In this document: in pieces, positions 17,294 to 24,327 of the stretch | Numbering within the stretch: the first letter of the stretch is position 1 | How the letters are laid out: each line of letters starts with the position of its first letter | Origin: Algoriphagus pacificus | GTDB taxonomy: Bacteria > Bacteroidota > Bacteroidia > Cytophagales > Cyclobacteriaceae | DNA: 64,000 nt | Assembly (NCBI RefSeq): GCF_017254845.1 | Contig: NZ_JAFKCU010000009.1 | Location: 59,769 to 123,768, forward strand | Direction: 5' to 3' | Notes under the pieces: model-generated | Told to the model about the DNA's origin: nothing | The model's input: only the letters and a program-made list of their open reading frames with translations | Database searches by the model: none | Position numbers and translations under genes: made by a program

Positions 17294-18520
17294 TTAATTG
17301 GGAGAGATATTTTTTTCCTCTTTAAAAAGAGAGATGAAAAATAGCAAAACCAAAACGGAAATACCAGAAGGAATCAACCAAATTGACTTCCAATCATGAT
17401 TCCCAGCCATATCGGCATAATTTTCAGAAATCAAACCTGCAATCCAAAACCCGATCAACATCCCTACTCCATAGGTTGCCAAAGTTATCATTCCCTGTGC
17501 TGAAGATTTGTATTTTTCACCAGCATGGGAATCGGTATAGATTTGACCACTTACAAAGAAGAAATCATAGCATATCCCGTGAAGTGCAATCCCCAATAAA
17601 AGCATCCAGACTCCGGAATCCACATCTCCAAAAGCAAATAGGAAATAGCGGATAGCCCAAGCCAACATGGCTACTATCAAGGTTTTTTTGACCCCGAATT
17701 TGGAAAAAAATACAGGTAATAAAAGCATGAAAAGAACTTCAGAAACCTGACCAAAAGCCATCTTTCCTGTGGAATTGCTCAGGCCTATTTCAGTCAGGAA
17801 TGGGCTGGTATTTTGATAATAAAATGCCAGAGGAATGCAGATCAGAATAGATGAGATAAAGAAAATCGCAAAATTTCTGTGCTTTAATAGCGATAAAGCA
17901 TCCAGGCCCAATGCTTTAGAAACCTCAAATTCTCCTGAAAGTTTACCCTTTGGAGGAGTTTTGGGAAGAGAAAAGCTAAAAAAACCAAGTACAATCGAAG
18001 TGATGGAAGCCATCAATAACGTGTTTTTCAACAGTCCCTGACTCAATCCCTCCTGACTATCCCAACCAAGAAAACTGATAAGAATCCCAGCTGCAATCCA
18101 GCCAACTGTTCCCCAAACCCGGATCACAGAAAACTCCTTTTCGGGATTGGACATTTGGTTGAAAGAAATCGAGTTGACAAGCGCAAGAGTAGGCATAAAC
18201 AGAATCATGTATGCCAATAGAATTGGGAAAAACATCGAGAAATCCGATGTTTGGTATAGCCAAAACATGAGAACTCCGCCTATTACATGGATGATACCTA
18301 GAATTTTTTCGGCATTGAAATACCGGTCAGCGATGATCCCTATAATAAAGGGGGCAATTATAGCTCCAAAGGATTGGGTGGAAAAAGCAAGAGAAATCTC
18401 TGAGTCTTTGGCCTGAAGATTAGTACCTAGGAAAGTACCCAGCGTGACAAACCAGGCACCCCAAATAAAAAACTCCAAAAACATCATGAAAGAGAGCTGA
18501 ATCTTACTATTGAATTTCAT
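17294..18520 (-). CDS. MFS permease, nucleoside:H+ symporter-like
   Basis: A 408-residue inner-membrane protein with about 12 hydrophobic segments. The opening MKFNSKIQLSFMMFLEFFIW followed by GAWFVTLGTF is typical of the NupG/XapB-like (NHS) branch of the major facilitator superfamily in Bacteroidota. It is the first gene of the minus-strand sugar set, so it probably imports the sugar, keto-sugar or hydrolysis product into the cytoplasm and not a nucleoside. The promoter should lie in 18521-18775, shared with the divergent oxidoreductase gene. Confidence 0.85.
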   Translation of the reverse strand: MKFNSKIQLSFMMFLEFFIWGAWFVTLGTFLGTNLQAKDSEISLAFSTQSFGAIIAPFIIGIIADRYFNAEKILGIIHVIGGVLMFWLYQTSDFSMFFPILLAYMILFMPTLALVNSISFNQMSNPEKEFSVIRVWGTVGWIAAGILISFLGWDSQEGLSQGLLKNTLLMASITSIVLGFFSFSLPKTPPKGKLSGEFEVSKALGLDALSLLKHRNFAIFFISSILICIPLAFYYQNTSPFLTEIGLSNSTGKMAFGQVSEVLFMLLLPVFFSKFGVKKTLIVAMLAWAIRYFLFAFGDVDSGVWMLLLGIALHGICYDFFFVSGQIYTDSHAGEKYKSSAQGMITLATYGVGMLIGFWIAGLISENYADMAGNHDWKSIWLIPSGISVLVLLFFISLFKEEKNISPN

Positions 18521-18775
18521 TTGAAACAGAGTGGATTAGAATCAGTTTTAGTGTTATTAAGGTGGAATGTTTAAAATTTTGGCATTTTGCTGTATTTTAA
18601 GCATTTCTAAGGCTACTCTAAACTTCGGATTTGAAATGGATTTTACTAAGCCATTCATAACCCGATGTAGCTATTAATCAATTATTCATTCGGCTCGATT
18701 AAAGTACGGAGGATTTTTGATTTAGAATCAATTATTTCAACCTGTTAATACCAGAATAATCTATTCTCTTAACCC
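18521..18775. promoter_or_regulatory. Divergent promoter region of the sugar gene sets
   Basis: A 255-base AT-rich spacer between divergent starts. It must hold promoters for both directions, but no exact TAnnTTTG element and no clear operator palindrome could be identified by eye. No open frame of interest. Confidence 0.6.
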
Positions 18776-19945
18776 ATGTCTACAACAAAAAAACTTAAAA
18801 TCGGACTGATCGGCGGTGGTCCAGGATCTTTTATTGGCGCGATTCACCTCAACGGTGCTTTGATGGATGGAATGTTTGAGCTGGCTGCTGGAGCGTTCAG
18901 TTCTAATCCTGAAAAATCCAAAATCAGAGGTGAAGAACTCATGCTTCCTTCCGATCGGGTATATGCCAGCTATGACGAAATGTTTGAAAAAGAGCTGCAA
19001 CTCCCTGAATCAGAAAGAATCGATGTAGTCTGTATCGTCACTCCAAACAATGTCCATTTTGACCCAACAGTTAAAGCTTTAAAACATGGCTTCCATGTGG
19101 CCCTGGACAAACCACTGACTTTAAATTATGCTGAAGCAAAGGAGCTTTACCATGTGGTAAAGAACTCTGACAAAATGTTCTTGCTGACGCATACTTATTC
19201 GGGGTATCCGATGATCAAGCAGGCGAAGCAAATGATTGCCAATGGAGAAATAGGGAAAGTCCGAAAAGTATATGTAGAATATCCTCAAGGCTGGCTTTGG
19301 AAACTTCTGGAAACAGAAAACAACAAACAAGCTGCTTGGAGAACAGATCCAAAAAGAAATGGATTGGCAGGATGTATGGGAGATATCGGCACGCATGCTT
19401 TCCATATGGCTGAATACATAACTGGCGAAAAAGTAAGTCATCTCTGTGCAGATTTGTACATCAAAGTTGAAGGTAGACCAATCGATGATGATGGTGTTGT
19501 TTTGATGCGTTTCGAAAATGGCGCTTCCGGCGTGTTGATGGCATCACAGACGGATACAGGAGCAGAAAACAATCTGAAAGTTCGTGTTTATGGAGAAAAA
19601 GGAGGATTGGAATGGGAACAGGAACTCAATAACACCCTTTTGGTACGCTGGCCAGATAAACCAGATCAAATTTACAGAGCAGGTACAGGCTATCTAGGTT
19701 CTTTGGCACAGGAAAACACAAGAACTCCAGCAGGTCATCCTGAGGGATATGTGGAAGCCTTTGCTAACTTGTACAGAAATTTTGCGAGATGCATTTACGC
19801 TCAAAGAAACGGAGAAACTCCAAAACAGGAGTGGGAAGATTATCCTGGCGTAGAGGACGGAATCAGAGGAATGGCATTTATTGATCATGTATTGAAAAGC
19901 AATGAATCTGATCAAAAATGGACTCCATTCATCGTTGAAAAATAA
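18776..19945 (+). CDS. Gfo/Idh/MocA-family oxidoreductase
   Basis: A 389-residue NAD(P)-dependent oxidoreductase. The Rossmann motif GLIGGGPGSFIGAIH starts near residue 10, and DKPLTLNYAEA holds the conserved Asp-Lys-Pro of the family (about residue 110). The C-terminal domain includes GDIGTHAFHMAEYI with the usual His. No signal peptide, so cytoplasmic. It starts the plus-strand half of the sugar gene set and overlaps in theme with the GMC dehydrogenase: a cytoplasmic enzyme of this family could reduce an imported 3-keto-sugar back to the parent sugar. Substrate not known. Confidence 0.92.
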   Translation: MSTTKKLKIGLIGGGPGSFIGAIHLNGALMDGMFELAAGAFSSNPEKSKIRGEELMLPSDRVYASYDEMFEKELQLPESERIDVVCIVTPNNVHFDPTVKALKHGFHVALDKPLTLNYAEAKELYHVVKNSDKMFLLTHTYSGYPMIKQAKQMIANGEIGKVRKVYVEYPQGWLWKLLETENNKQAAWRTDPKRNGLAGCMGDIGTHAFHMAEYITGEKVSHLCADLYIKVEGRPIDDDGVVLMRFENGASGVLMASQTDTGAENNLKVRVYGEKGGLEWEQELNNTLLVRWPDKPDQIYRAGTGYLGSLAQENTRTPAGHPEGYVEAFANLYRNFARCIYAQRNGETPKQEWEDYPGVEDGIRGMAFIDHVLKSNESDQKWTPFIVEK

Positions 19946-20044
19946 ATCAATTAATAGACTCAAAAATTCAAACCGAAAACCCTCTTCAATTTCAAAGGGA
20001 CGAAGATTTCAAAAGAATTGAGAGGAGTAAAACCAAAATAAAAG

Positions 20045-21097
20045 ATGAAAACAATTAAAGGACCCGCCATTTTTCTTGCACAGTTTGCAGACGATAAGGC
20101 TCCATTCAACAACCTGAAAAACATCTGTGAGTGGGTTTCAGGTCTTGGCTATAAAGGAGTACAAATCCCGACTTGGGACAGTAGATTGATCGATCTTCAG
20201 AAAGCAGCGGAAAGCAAAACCTATGCGGATGAAGTGAAAGGGATCGTGGAAGCTACTGGCATGCAGATTACAGAACTGTCTACTCACCTTCAAGGTCAAT
20301 TGGTAGCGGTTCATCCAGCTTACAATGAGCTATTTGATGGATTTGCTCCAGCTAATCTTGCGGGAAATCTGAAAGGAAAATCAGAATGGGCAACCCAACA
20401 GTTGAAATACGCTGCAAAAGCCTCTCAAAACATGGGCTTAAACGCACATGCTACCTTCAGTGGAGCTTTGATGTGGCATACTGTTTATCCTTGGCCGCAA
20501 AGACCAGCGGGTTTGGTCGAGACCGGGTTTACTGAACTTGCAAAAAGATGGACTCCAATTTTGGATGAATTTGATGCTAATGGAGTGGATGTTTGTTACG
20601 AGCTTCATCCAGGAGAAGACCTTCACGATGGAATCACTTTTGAAATGTTCTTGGACAAGGTAAATGGGCACAAAAGAGCAAATATCCTATACGACCCAAG
20701 CCATTTCGTACTTCAATGTTTGGATTATCTTCAATTCATTGATTTCTATCATGAAAGAATCAAAATGTTCCACGTAAAGGATGCTGAATTCAACCCTACC
20801 GGAAAGCAGGGAGTTTATGGTGGATTCCAAGGCTGGGTAGAAAGAGCAGGTCGCTTCAGATCTTTAGGAGATGGCCAAGTTGATTTTGCAGGAATTTTTA
20901 GCAAACTTTCGCAGTACAATTACGATGGATGGGCTGTTCTCGAGTGGGAATGCGCAATCAAACATCCAGAGCAAGGTGCAGCAGAAGGGGCTCCATTTAT
21001 CGATTCTCATATCATCAGAGTGACTGAAAAAGCATTTGATGATTTTGCAGGAGTTGGTGCAGACGAAGCTTTCAACAAGAAAATATTAGGAATTTAA
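20045..21097 (+). CDS. Sugar phosphate isomerase/epimerase-like TIM-barrel protein (cytoplasmic)
   Basis: A 350-residue xylose isomerase-like TIM barrel without a signal peptide, so cytoplasmic, unlike the two Tat-signalled relatives on the other strand. Likely metal ligands are Glu in CYELHPGEDLHDG, Asp in YDPSHFVL, His in FHVKDAEF and Glu in VLEWEC. It follows the Gfo/Idh/MocA gene by about 100 bases. In related clusters such a pair handles keto-sugars or inositol-like rings. The exact reaction cannot be fixed from sequence. Confidence 0.9.
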   Translation: MKTIKGPAIFLAQFADDKAPFNNLKNICEWVSGLGYKGVQIPTWDSRLIDLQKAAESKTYADEVKGIVEATGMQITELSTHLQGQLVAVHPAYNELFDGFAPANLAGNLKGKSEWATQQLKYAAKASQNMGLNAHATFSGALMWHTVYPWPQRPAGLVETGFTELAKRWTPILDEFDANGVDVCYELHPGEDLHDGITFEMFLDKVNGHKRANILYDPSHFVLQCLDYLQFIDFYHERIKMFHVKDAEFNPTGKQGVYGGFQGWVERAGRFRSLGDGQVDFAGIFSKLSQYNYDGWAVLEWECAIKHPEQGAAEGAPFIDSHIIRVTEKAFDDFAGVGADEAFNKKILGI

Positions 21098-21120
21098 ATA
21101 CCCATATTAATTACACACAA

Positions 21121-21552
21121 ATGAAAATCACAAAACCGTTAAACCTAGGTCTTGCTGCATTGGCAGGATTGGCTTTCGCTTGCGGAGGAGGAGAAAAATC
21201 TGCTGAGACCACTACTCCAGAGGTATCAGAAACTACTCCAGCAGCTCCTGCTGAGGAAATCAGCTTAGAAGAAAAGTATAAAGACGATCCAATCTATATA
21301 AAAGGACTGGAAAAACTTAAGACTTCTGACTGTATGTCTTGCCATATGGTTGAAAGAAAAATCGTAGGACCTTCTTACGCTGACGTAGCAGCTAAATATG
21401 AAAGCACAGATGAAAACATCACAATGCTTGCAGAAAAGGTAATTGCAGGTGGAGTTGGTGTCTGGGGAGAAGTTCCGATGCCTCCACATCCTAATGTTAC
21501 ACTAGAAGATGCAAAAGACATGGTTGCATATGTTTTGCTTCTGAAGAAATAA
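21121..21552 (+). CDS. Lipoprotein monohaem cytochrome c
   Basis: A 143-residue cytochrome. A lipoprotein signal ends in LAFAC with Cys21, followed by a Thr/Glu/Ala/Pro-rich linker (about 25-48) and a single haem domain. The haem site is Cys71-Met-Ser-Cys74-His75 and the likely sixth ligand is Met120 in EVPMPPHP, matching small class I cytochromes of the c551/c552 kind. It is placed 23 bases after the isomerase gene and 4 bases before the DUF1080 gene, so it is a likely periplasmic electron acceptor for the GMC dehydrogenase across the divergent spacer. Confidence 0.9.
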   Translation: MKITKPLNLGLAALAGLAFACGGGEKSAETTTPEVSETTPAAPAEEISLEEKYKDDPIYIKGLEKLKTSDCMSCHMVERKIVGPSYADVAAKYESTDENITMLAEKVIAGGVGVWGEVPMPPHPNVTLEDAKDMVAYVLLLKK

Positions 21553-21556
21553 AAAA

Positions 21557-22306
21557 ATGAAAAAAAGATATTTAGCAATTGCCCTCTTGGCAGGGTTTAT
21601 GGCTTCTTGCTCTGGTGAGAAAGCTACAGAATCAGAAGAAAGTACAGAAGTTATGGAGGAAACTCCAGTGGCAGAATCCGAATGGATCCCATTGTCTGAT
21701 GGATCTACGTTTGCTGGATGGCATAAGTATGGCGGCGGAGAAGTAGGAAAAGCTTGGAAAATCGACGAGGAAGGAACTATTTATCTGGACGCTGCCAATA
21801 AAGATGGATGGCAAACAGGTGACGGTGGAGACATCGTGACGGATGAGGAGTTCGAGAATTTCCACTTCAAATACGATTGGAAAATTGCCCAAAACGGAAA
21901 CAGTGGAGTAATCTTCTTTGTCCATGAGGCTCCAGAATATCAGTATCCTTGGAATACCGGTATGGAAATGCAGGTATTGGATAACGAAGGGCATCCAGAC
22001 GCTAAAATCATTAGCCACAGAGCAGGTGATCTATATGACCTTATCGTCAGCAGTGAGGAAACAGTAAAGCCTTGGGGCGAATGGAATCAAGCTGAAATCA
22101 TAGCTGACAATGGGAAACTTGAGATGATCCTAAATGGAACTACCGTGGTAAGCACTACTATGTGGACTCCAGAATGGGAAGCTCTAATTGCGGACAGTAA
22201 GTTTAAGGATATGCCAGGATTTGGCACCTTCAAAAAAGGTAAAATAGCACTCCAGGATCATGGAGATGTAGTTTACTTCAAAAACTTAATGATCAAAAAA
22301 CTATAA
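21557..22306 (+). CDS. DUF1080 lipoprotein (3-keto-disaccharide hydrolase family)
   Basis: A 249-residue lipoprotein: signal ending LLAGFMASC with the Cys at residue 18, then an acidic linker. The main domain has the DUF1080/PF06439 jelly-roll marks: WIPLSDGSTFAGWHKYGG near residue 45, EFENFHFKYDWKI, NSGVIFFVHE and GMEMQVLDNEGH. The family was renamed for hydrolysis of 3-keto-disaccharides and glycosides. The neighbours (GMC dehydrogenase pair, cytochrome c, isomerases) fit that role well: oxidation at C3 followed by cleavage outside the cytoplasm. It ends the plus-strand set and is followed by a strong terminator. Confidence 0.9.
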   Translation: MKKRYLAIALLAGFMASCSGEKATESEESTEVMEETPVAESEWIPLSDGSTFAGWHKYGGGEVGKAWKIDEEGTIYLDAANKDGWQTGDGGDIVTDEEFENFHFKYDWKIAQNGNSGVIFFVHEAPEYQYPWNTGMEMQVLDNEGHPDAKIISHRAGDLYDLIVSSEETVKPWGEWNQAEIIADNGKLEMILNGTTVVSTTMWTPEWEALIADSKFKDMPGFGTFKKGKIALQDHGDVVYFKNLMIKKL

Positions 22307-22340
22307 AAAAATGGCTCTCAAATTTGAGAGCCATTTTCTT
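22307..22340. terminator. Bidirectional intrinsic terminator
   Basis: A perfect inverted repeat AAAATGGCTCTCAAA / TTTGAGAGCCATTTT between two convergent genes, with A/T runs on both sides. Confidence 0.9.
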
Positions 22341-23066
22341 TTAAAGTCTGGTTACATTATCCTTTTTGATGTACGCCGTTTGATTTTTCCACTCCACCTC
22401 GTACCAAATATCTTTACTGGACTTAATTTTTACACGATGCCCTGGTTCGACTCTGTCCAGCAATTCTCCTCCTGCCGAAGGCTTAGTAACAATCATAGTT
22501 GGACTCTGGGTAACCAAGGCCGTCCTTGGAGCTTTTAAGAAGTTATTGGCTGCAAAGATCAAAATGATCAGTAAAATCGATGGCCAGTAATATCTGGCTT
22601 CAGGAATTTTCCTTCCATTGACCCAAAGCATGATCAGGGATATCAAAAGGAAAAAAGACAGGGCTCCTACAATGAACTCTTGATATTCCACTAGAAAAAG
22701 CATGAACCGAGCTCCGTCAGACACCTCATATCCCACTAAATTGGACTGTCCGGTCAGGCTTTTGATCTTGGTAATTGTCTGAGGATTAGGGTTCAAATCG
22801 TAGTATTTACTGAGGTAAAGGGTCGCATGTTCCTTATCTCCAATTCCCTCAGAAATGAAGGACATTTTCAGCAACATGGCAGGAGAATAAATCCCCATTT
22901 GATAGTTTTGCTGATAAATTTCCATTGCTTCCTTATAACTTCTTTGCTGAAACAAAGAATCTGCTCTTTTTATATCAAGCACATCTGCCTGACAATTAAT
23001 GCTTTGCAAAAGGAAGATAAAAAATATGAAAAGTTTTGTAAGAAAGATTGAATTAGCGTTTGGCAT
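22341..23066 (-). CDS. TPR and SH3 domain membrane protein (BatE-like)
   Basis: A 241-residue protein with a signal or N-terminal anchor (about 9-27), TPR-like helices (RADSLFQQRSYKEAMEIYQQ and following, about 33-105), two adjacent membrane segments (about 130-147 and 157-173), and a C-terminal bacterial SH3-like segment (VEPGHRVKIKSSKDIWYEVE, about 205-241). The arrangement resembles BatE of Bacteroidota aerotolerance operons, but no batABCD genes are near, so the role is open. A promoter for the opposite strand overlaps its first codons. Confidence 0.75.
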   Translation of the reverse strand: MPNANSIFLTKLFIFFIFLLQSINCQADVLDIKRADSLFQQRSYKEAMEIYQQNYQMGIYSPAMLLKMSFISEGIGDKEHATLYLSKYYDLNPNPQTITKIKSLTGQSNLVGYEVSDGARFMLFLVEYQEFIVGALSFFLLISLIMLWVNGRKIPEARYYWPSILLIILIFAANNFLKAPRTALVTQSPTMIVTKPSAGGELLDRVEPGHRVKIKSSKDIWYEVEWKNQTAYIKKDNVTRL

Positions 23067-23090
23067 TTATAAATCGGTAGCTTAAATTTG
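23059..23090 (+). promoter_or_regulatory. Promoter reading into the tRNA cluster
   Basis: TTTG at 23059-23062, a 20-base spacer, and TAAATTTG at 23083-23090: a near-ideal Bacteroidota promoter. Transcription would start near 23097 and run into the tRNA-Lys gene at 23245. It overlaps the 5' end of the divergent TPR/SH3 gene. Confidence 0.7.
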
Positions 23091-23106
23091 CAGTCCAATT
23101 ACGACA

Positions 23107-23229
23107 ATGATCTGGCAAAAAGCAAGGCTAGAGAGTCAATTTGAAAGACTATTTACCGCATTTATGTGGTTAAAATTTCTGAAAATTCAGATCCAAGCAT
23201 TCGGAAAAATTTCGATTCTTTTGGAGTGA
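23107..23229 (+). CDS. Possible 40-residue leader ORF of the tRNA transcript
   Basis: An ATG about 10 bases after the predicted transcription start opens a 40-codon frame beginning MIWQKARLESQFERLF and ending GKISILLE, with the stop 15 bases before tRNA-Lys. It is basic and amphipathic. I recognise no family and it may simply be untranslated leader. It is recorded because the spacing from promoter to ATG is suitable for translation. Confidence 0.25.
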   Translation: MIWQKARLESQFERLFTAFMWLKFLKIQIQAFGKISILLE

Positions 23230-23244
23230 TTTTCAAAACAACAT

Positions 23245-23317
23245 GATTCCGTAGCTCAGCTGGTAGAGCAATACACTTTTAATGTATGGGTCCTGGGTTC
23301 GAGCCCCAGCGGGATCA
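23245..23317 (+). tRNA. tRNA-Lys (anticodon TTT)
   Basis: Full cloverleaf of 73 bases: acceptor GATTCCG / CGGGATC with discriminator A, D-arm GCTC/GAGC, anticodon stem ATACA/TGTAT with loop CTTTTAA (anticodon TTT), and T-loop TTCGAGC. CCA is not encoded. An identical copy is at 23762-23834. Confidence 0.97.
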
Positions 23318-23324
23318 CTTGAAA

Positions 23325-23344
23325 TGTGTCAAAGATTTGACACA
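23325..23344. other. Perfect hairpin between tRNA-Lys and tRNA-Pro
   Basis: TGTGTCAAA and TTTGACACA flank a 2-base centre. No T-run follows, so it is more likely a processing or spacer structure than a terminator. Confidence 0.5.
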
Positions 23345-23399
23345 GATTAGAATTTAACTTGCAAGGAGTTAAAAAGTATTTGAGTTTATTAAAAAGTTT

Positions 23400-23473
23400 C
23401 GGGGTGTAGCGTAGCCCGGTATCGCGCCACATTTGGGATGTGGAGGTCGTAGGTTCGAATCCTGCCACCCCGA
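23400..23473 (+). tRNA. tRNA-Pro (anticodon TGG)
   Basis: A 74-base cloverleaf: acceptor CGGGGTG / CACCCCG with A discriminator, anticodon stem CCACA/TGTGG around loop TTTGGGA (anticodon TGG), and T-loop TTCGAAT. No encoded CCA. Confidence 0.97.
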
Positions 23474-23519
23474 CTTTATTTACCTTCATCTTCTCTTAGA
23501 GTCGATGAAATTTTATCCA

Positions 23520-23593
23520 GGTCCTGTAGCTCAACTGGATAGAGCAACTGCCTTCTAAGCAGTAGGTTTCAGGTTCGAGTCCTGACAGGATCA
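23520..23593 (+). tRNA. tRNA-Arg (anticodon TCT)
   Basis: A 74-base cloverleaf: acceptor GGTCCTG / CAGGATC with A discriminator, anticodon stem ACTGC/GCAGT around loop CTTCTAA (anticodon TCT), and T-loop TTCGAGT. No encoded CCA. Confidence 0.97.
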
Positions 23594-23601
23594 CTTTCAA
23601 G

Positions 23602-23626
23602 AAGCGGAATTACGTTCCGCTTTTTA
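23602..23626 (+). terminator. Intrinsic terminator after tRNA-Arg
   Basis: Stem AAGCGGAA / TTCCGCTT with a short TTACG loop and a following T-run. Confidence 0.8.
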
Positions 23627-23661
23627 TTTATATAAAGAGCAAATTTAATTGCCAACTATTA

Positions 23662-23727
23662 GATTCCGTAGCTCAGCTGGTAGAGCATCCCGATTTATCG
23701 GGAGGGTCCAGATTTGAGCCATCTAAT
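23662..23727 (+). pseudogene. Degenerate tRNA-Lys copy with palindromic anticodon arm
   Basis: The first 26 bases (acceptor strand, D-arm, GAGCA) are identical to the intact tRNA-Lys genes. The anticodon arm is replaced by the palindrome TCCCGATTTATCGGGA, the T-arm is shortened and lacks TTCGA, and the 3' acceptor strand is gone. Oddly, ATTAGAT (23658-23664) and ATCTAAT (23721-23727) could close the remnant with seven base pairs. Not expected to make a working tRNA. Confidence 0.85.
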
Positions 23728-23761
23728 TAAATTCACGAGTGGTAAAGTCCACTTAAAATAT

Positions 23762-23834
23762 GATTCCGTAGCTCAGCTGGTAGAGCAATACACTTTTAAT
23801 GTATGGGTCCTGGGTTCGAGCCCCAGCGGGATCA
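23762..23834 (+). tRNA. tRNA-Lys (anticodon TTT), second copy
   Basis: Identical over all 73 bases to the copy at 23245-23317, with loop CTTTTAA. Followed by its own terminator and then a GIY-YIG gene. Confidence 0.97.
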
Positions 23835-23836
23835 CA

Positions 23837-23866
23837 AAAGCAGACTAGAAATGGTCTGCTTTTTTG
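23837..23866 (+). terminator. Intrinsic terminator after second tRNA-Lys
   Basis: Stem AAAGCAGAC / GTCTGCTTT followed by T-run. A near-copy (AAAGCAGAC / GTCTGCTTT, different loop) follows the degenerate tRNA at 24215-24247. Confidence 0.9.
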
Positions 23867-23889
23867 TTTTTAATACCTAAATTAATCTA

Positions 23890-24131
23890 ATGGCATCTGT
23901 GTATATTCTTTACTCCGAAAGGTTAGACAAGTACTATGTTGGAGCCTGTACTGATTTAGAAAGAAGGCTTTATGAACACAGTATCGATCATTCCAAATTC
24001 ACCGCAATCGGTATCCCTTGGAAGTTGGTTTACCAAGAAACTTTTGAAGACTTAAAATCTGCTAAAGCCAGGGAATTAAAAAAATGAAATCACGGAAATA
24101 TATTGAAGGACTTATCTCCTCAGCTGGTTGA
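23890..24131 (+). pseudogene. GIY-YIG nuclease-like gene with C-terminal frameshift
   Basis: The intact frame gives 65 residues (stop at 24085-24087) with the GIY-YIG core: VYILYS near residue 4, YYVGACTDLERRLYEH near 16, and PWKLVY near 43, as in the short stand-alone nucleases of the YhbQ type. The usual C-terminus is found in the next frame: MKSRKYIEGLISSAG, ending at 24131. The switch falls in a run of seven A, where one missing A explains it, so this is a mutation, a sequencing error or slippage. The final SSAG codons are made from tRNA D-arm sequence (24119 onward). It is bracketed by two copies of the tRNA-Lys 3' end and terminator. Confidence 0.8.
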
Positions 24132-24212
24132 GCATCCCGTCCCGATAGCTATCGGGATTATCGGCAGGGTCCTGGTTCCGTACAGCTGTCGGAACGAGCC
24201 CCAGCGGGATCA
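24119..24212 (+). pseudogene. Degenerate tRNA copy interrupted by two palindromes
   Basis: Recognisable pieces in order: D-arm CTCAGCTGGTTGAGCA, an anticodon region holding TCCCGATAGCTATCGGGA (24139 onward), GGGTCCTGGTTC, a second palindromic insert GTTCCG-T-ACAGCTGT-CGGAAC in the T-loop, then GAGCCCCAGCGGGATCA, which is identical to the 3' end of tRNA-Lys. The 5' acceptor strand is absent; GIY-YIG coding sequence takes its place. Confidence 0.85.
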
Positions 24213-24214
24213 CT

Positions 24215-24247
24215 AAAGCAGACTTTAAATGGTCTGCTTTTCTTTTT
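24215..24247 (+). terminator. Intrinsic terminator after degenerate tRNA
   Basis: Stem AAAGCAGAC / GTCTGCTTT and T-rich tail; a duplicate of the tRNA-Lys terminator at 23837-23866, displaced by 378 bases. Confidence 0.85.
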
Positions 24248-24327
24248 GGTGCTTAGCTCATTATTTTTTCAGATTCATGCATGGATTTTTTCTTGCTAAA
24301 TCCTCGAATTATGCGGATTCTTGAAAA

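Noticed and set aside
17294-18520. A true nucleoside permease
   Set aside because: The sequence is of the NupG-like branch, but its place as first gene of a sugar oxidation operon makes a sugar or keto-sugar substrate more likely.
23256-23489. A 77-codon minus-strand frame across the tRNA-Lys and tRNA-Pro genes
   Set aside because: It is the antisense reading of tRNA sequence (GFEPTTSTSQ and GLEPRTHTLK are the usual products of such frames) and has no independent support.
23662-23727. A possible suppressor tRNA, because the altered anticodon loop can be read as TTA
   Set aside because: The T-arm and 3' acceptor strand are missing and the anticodon arm is a simple palindrome with the wrong spacing, so a working tRNA is not credible.
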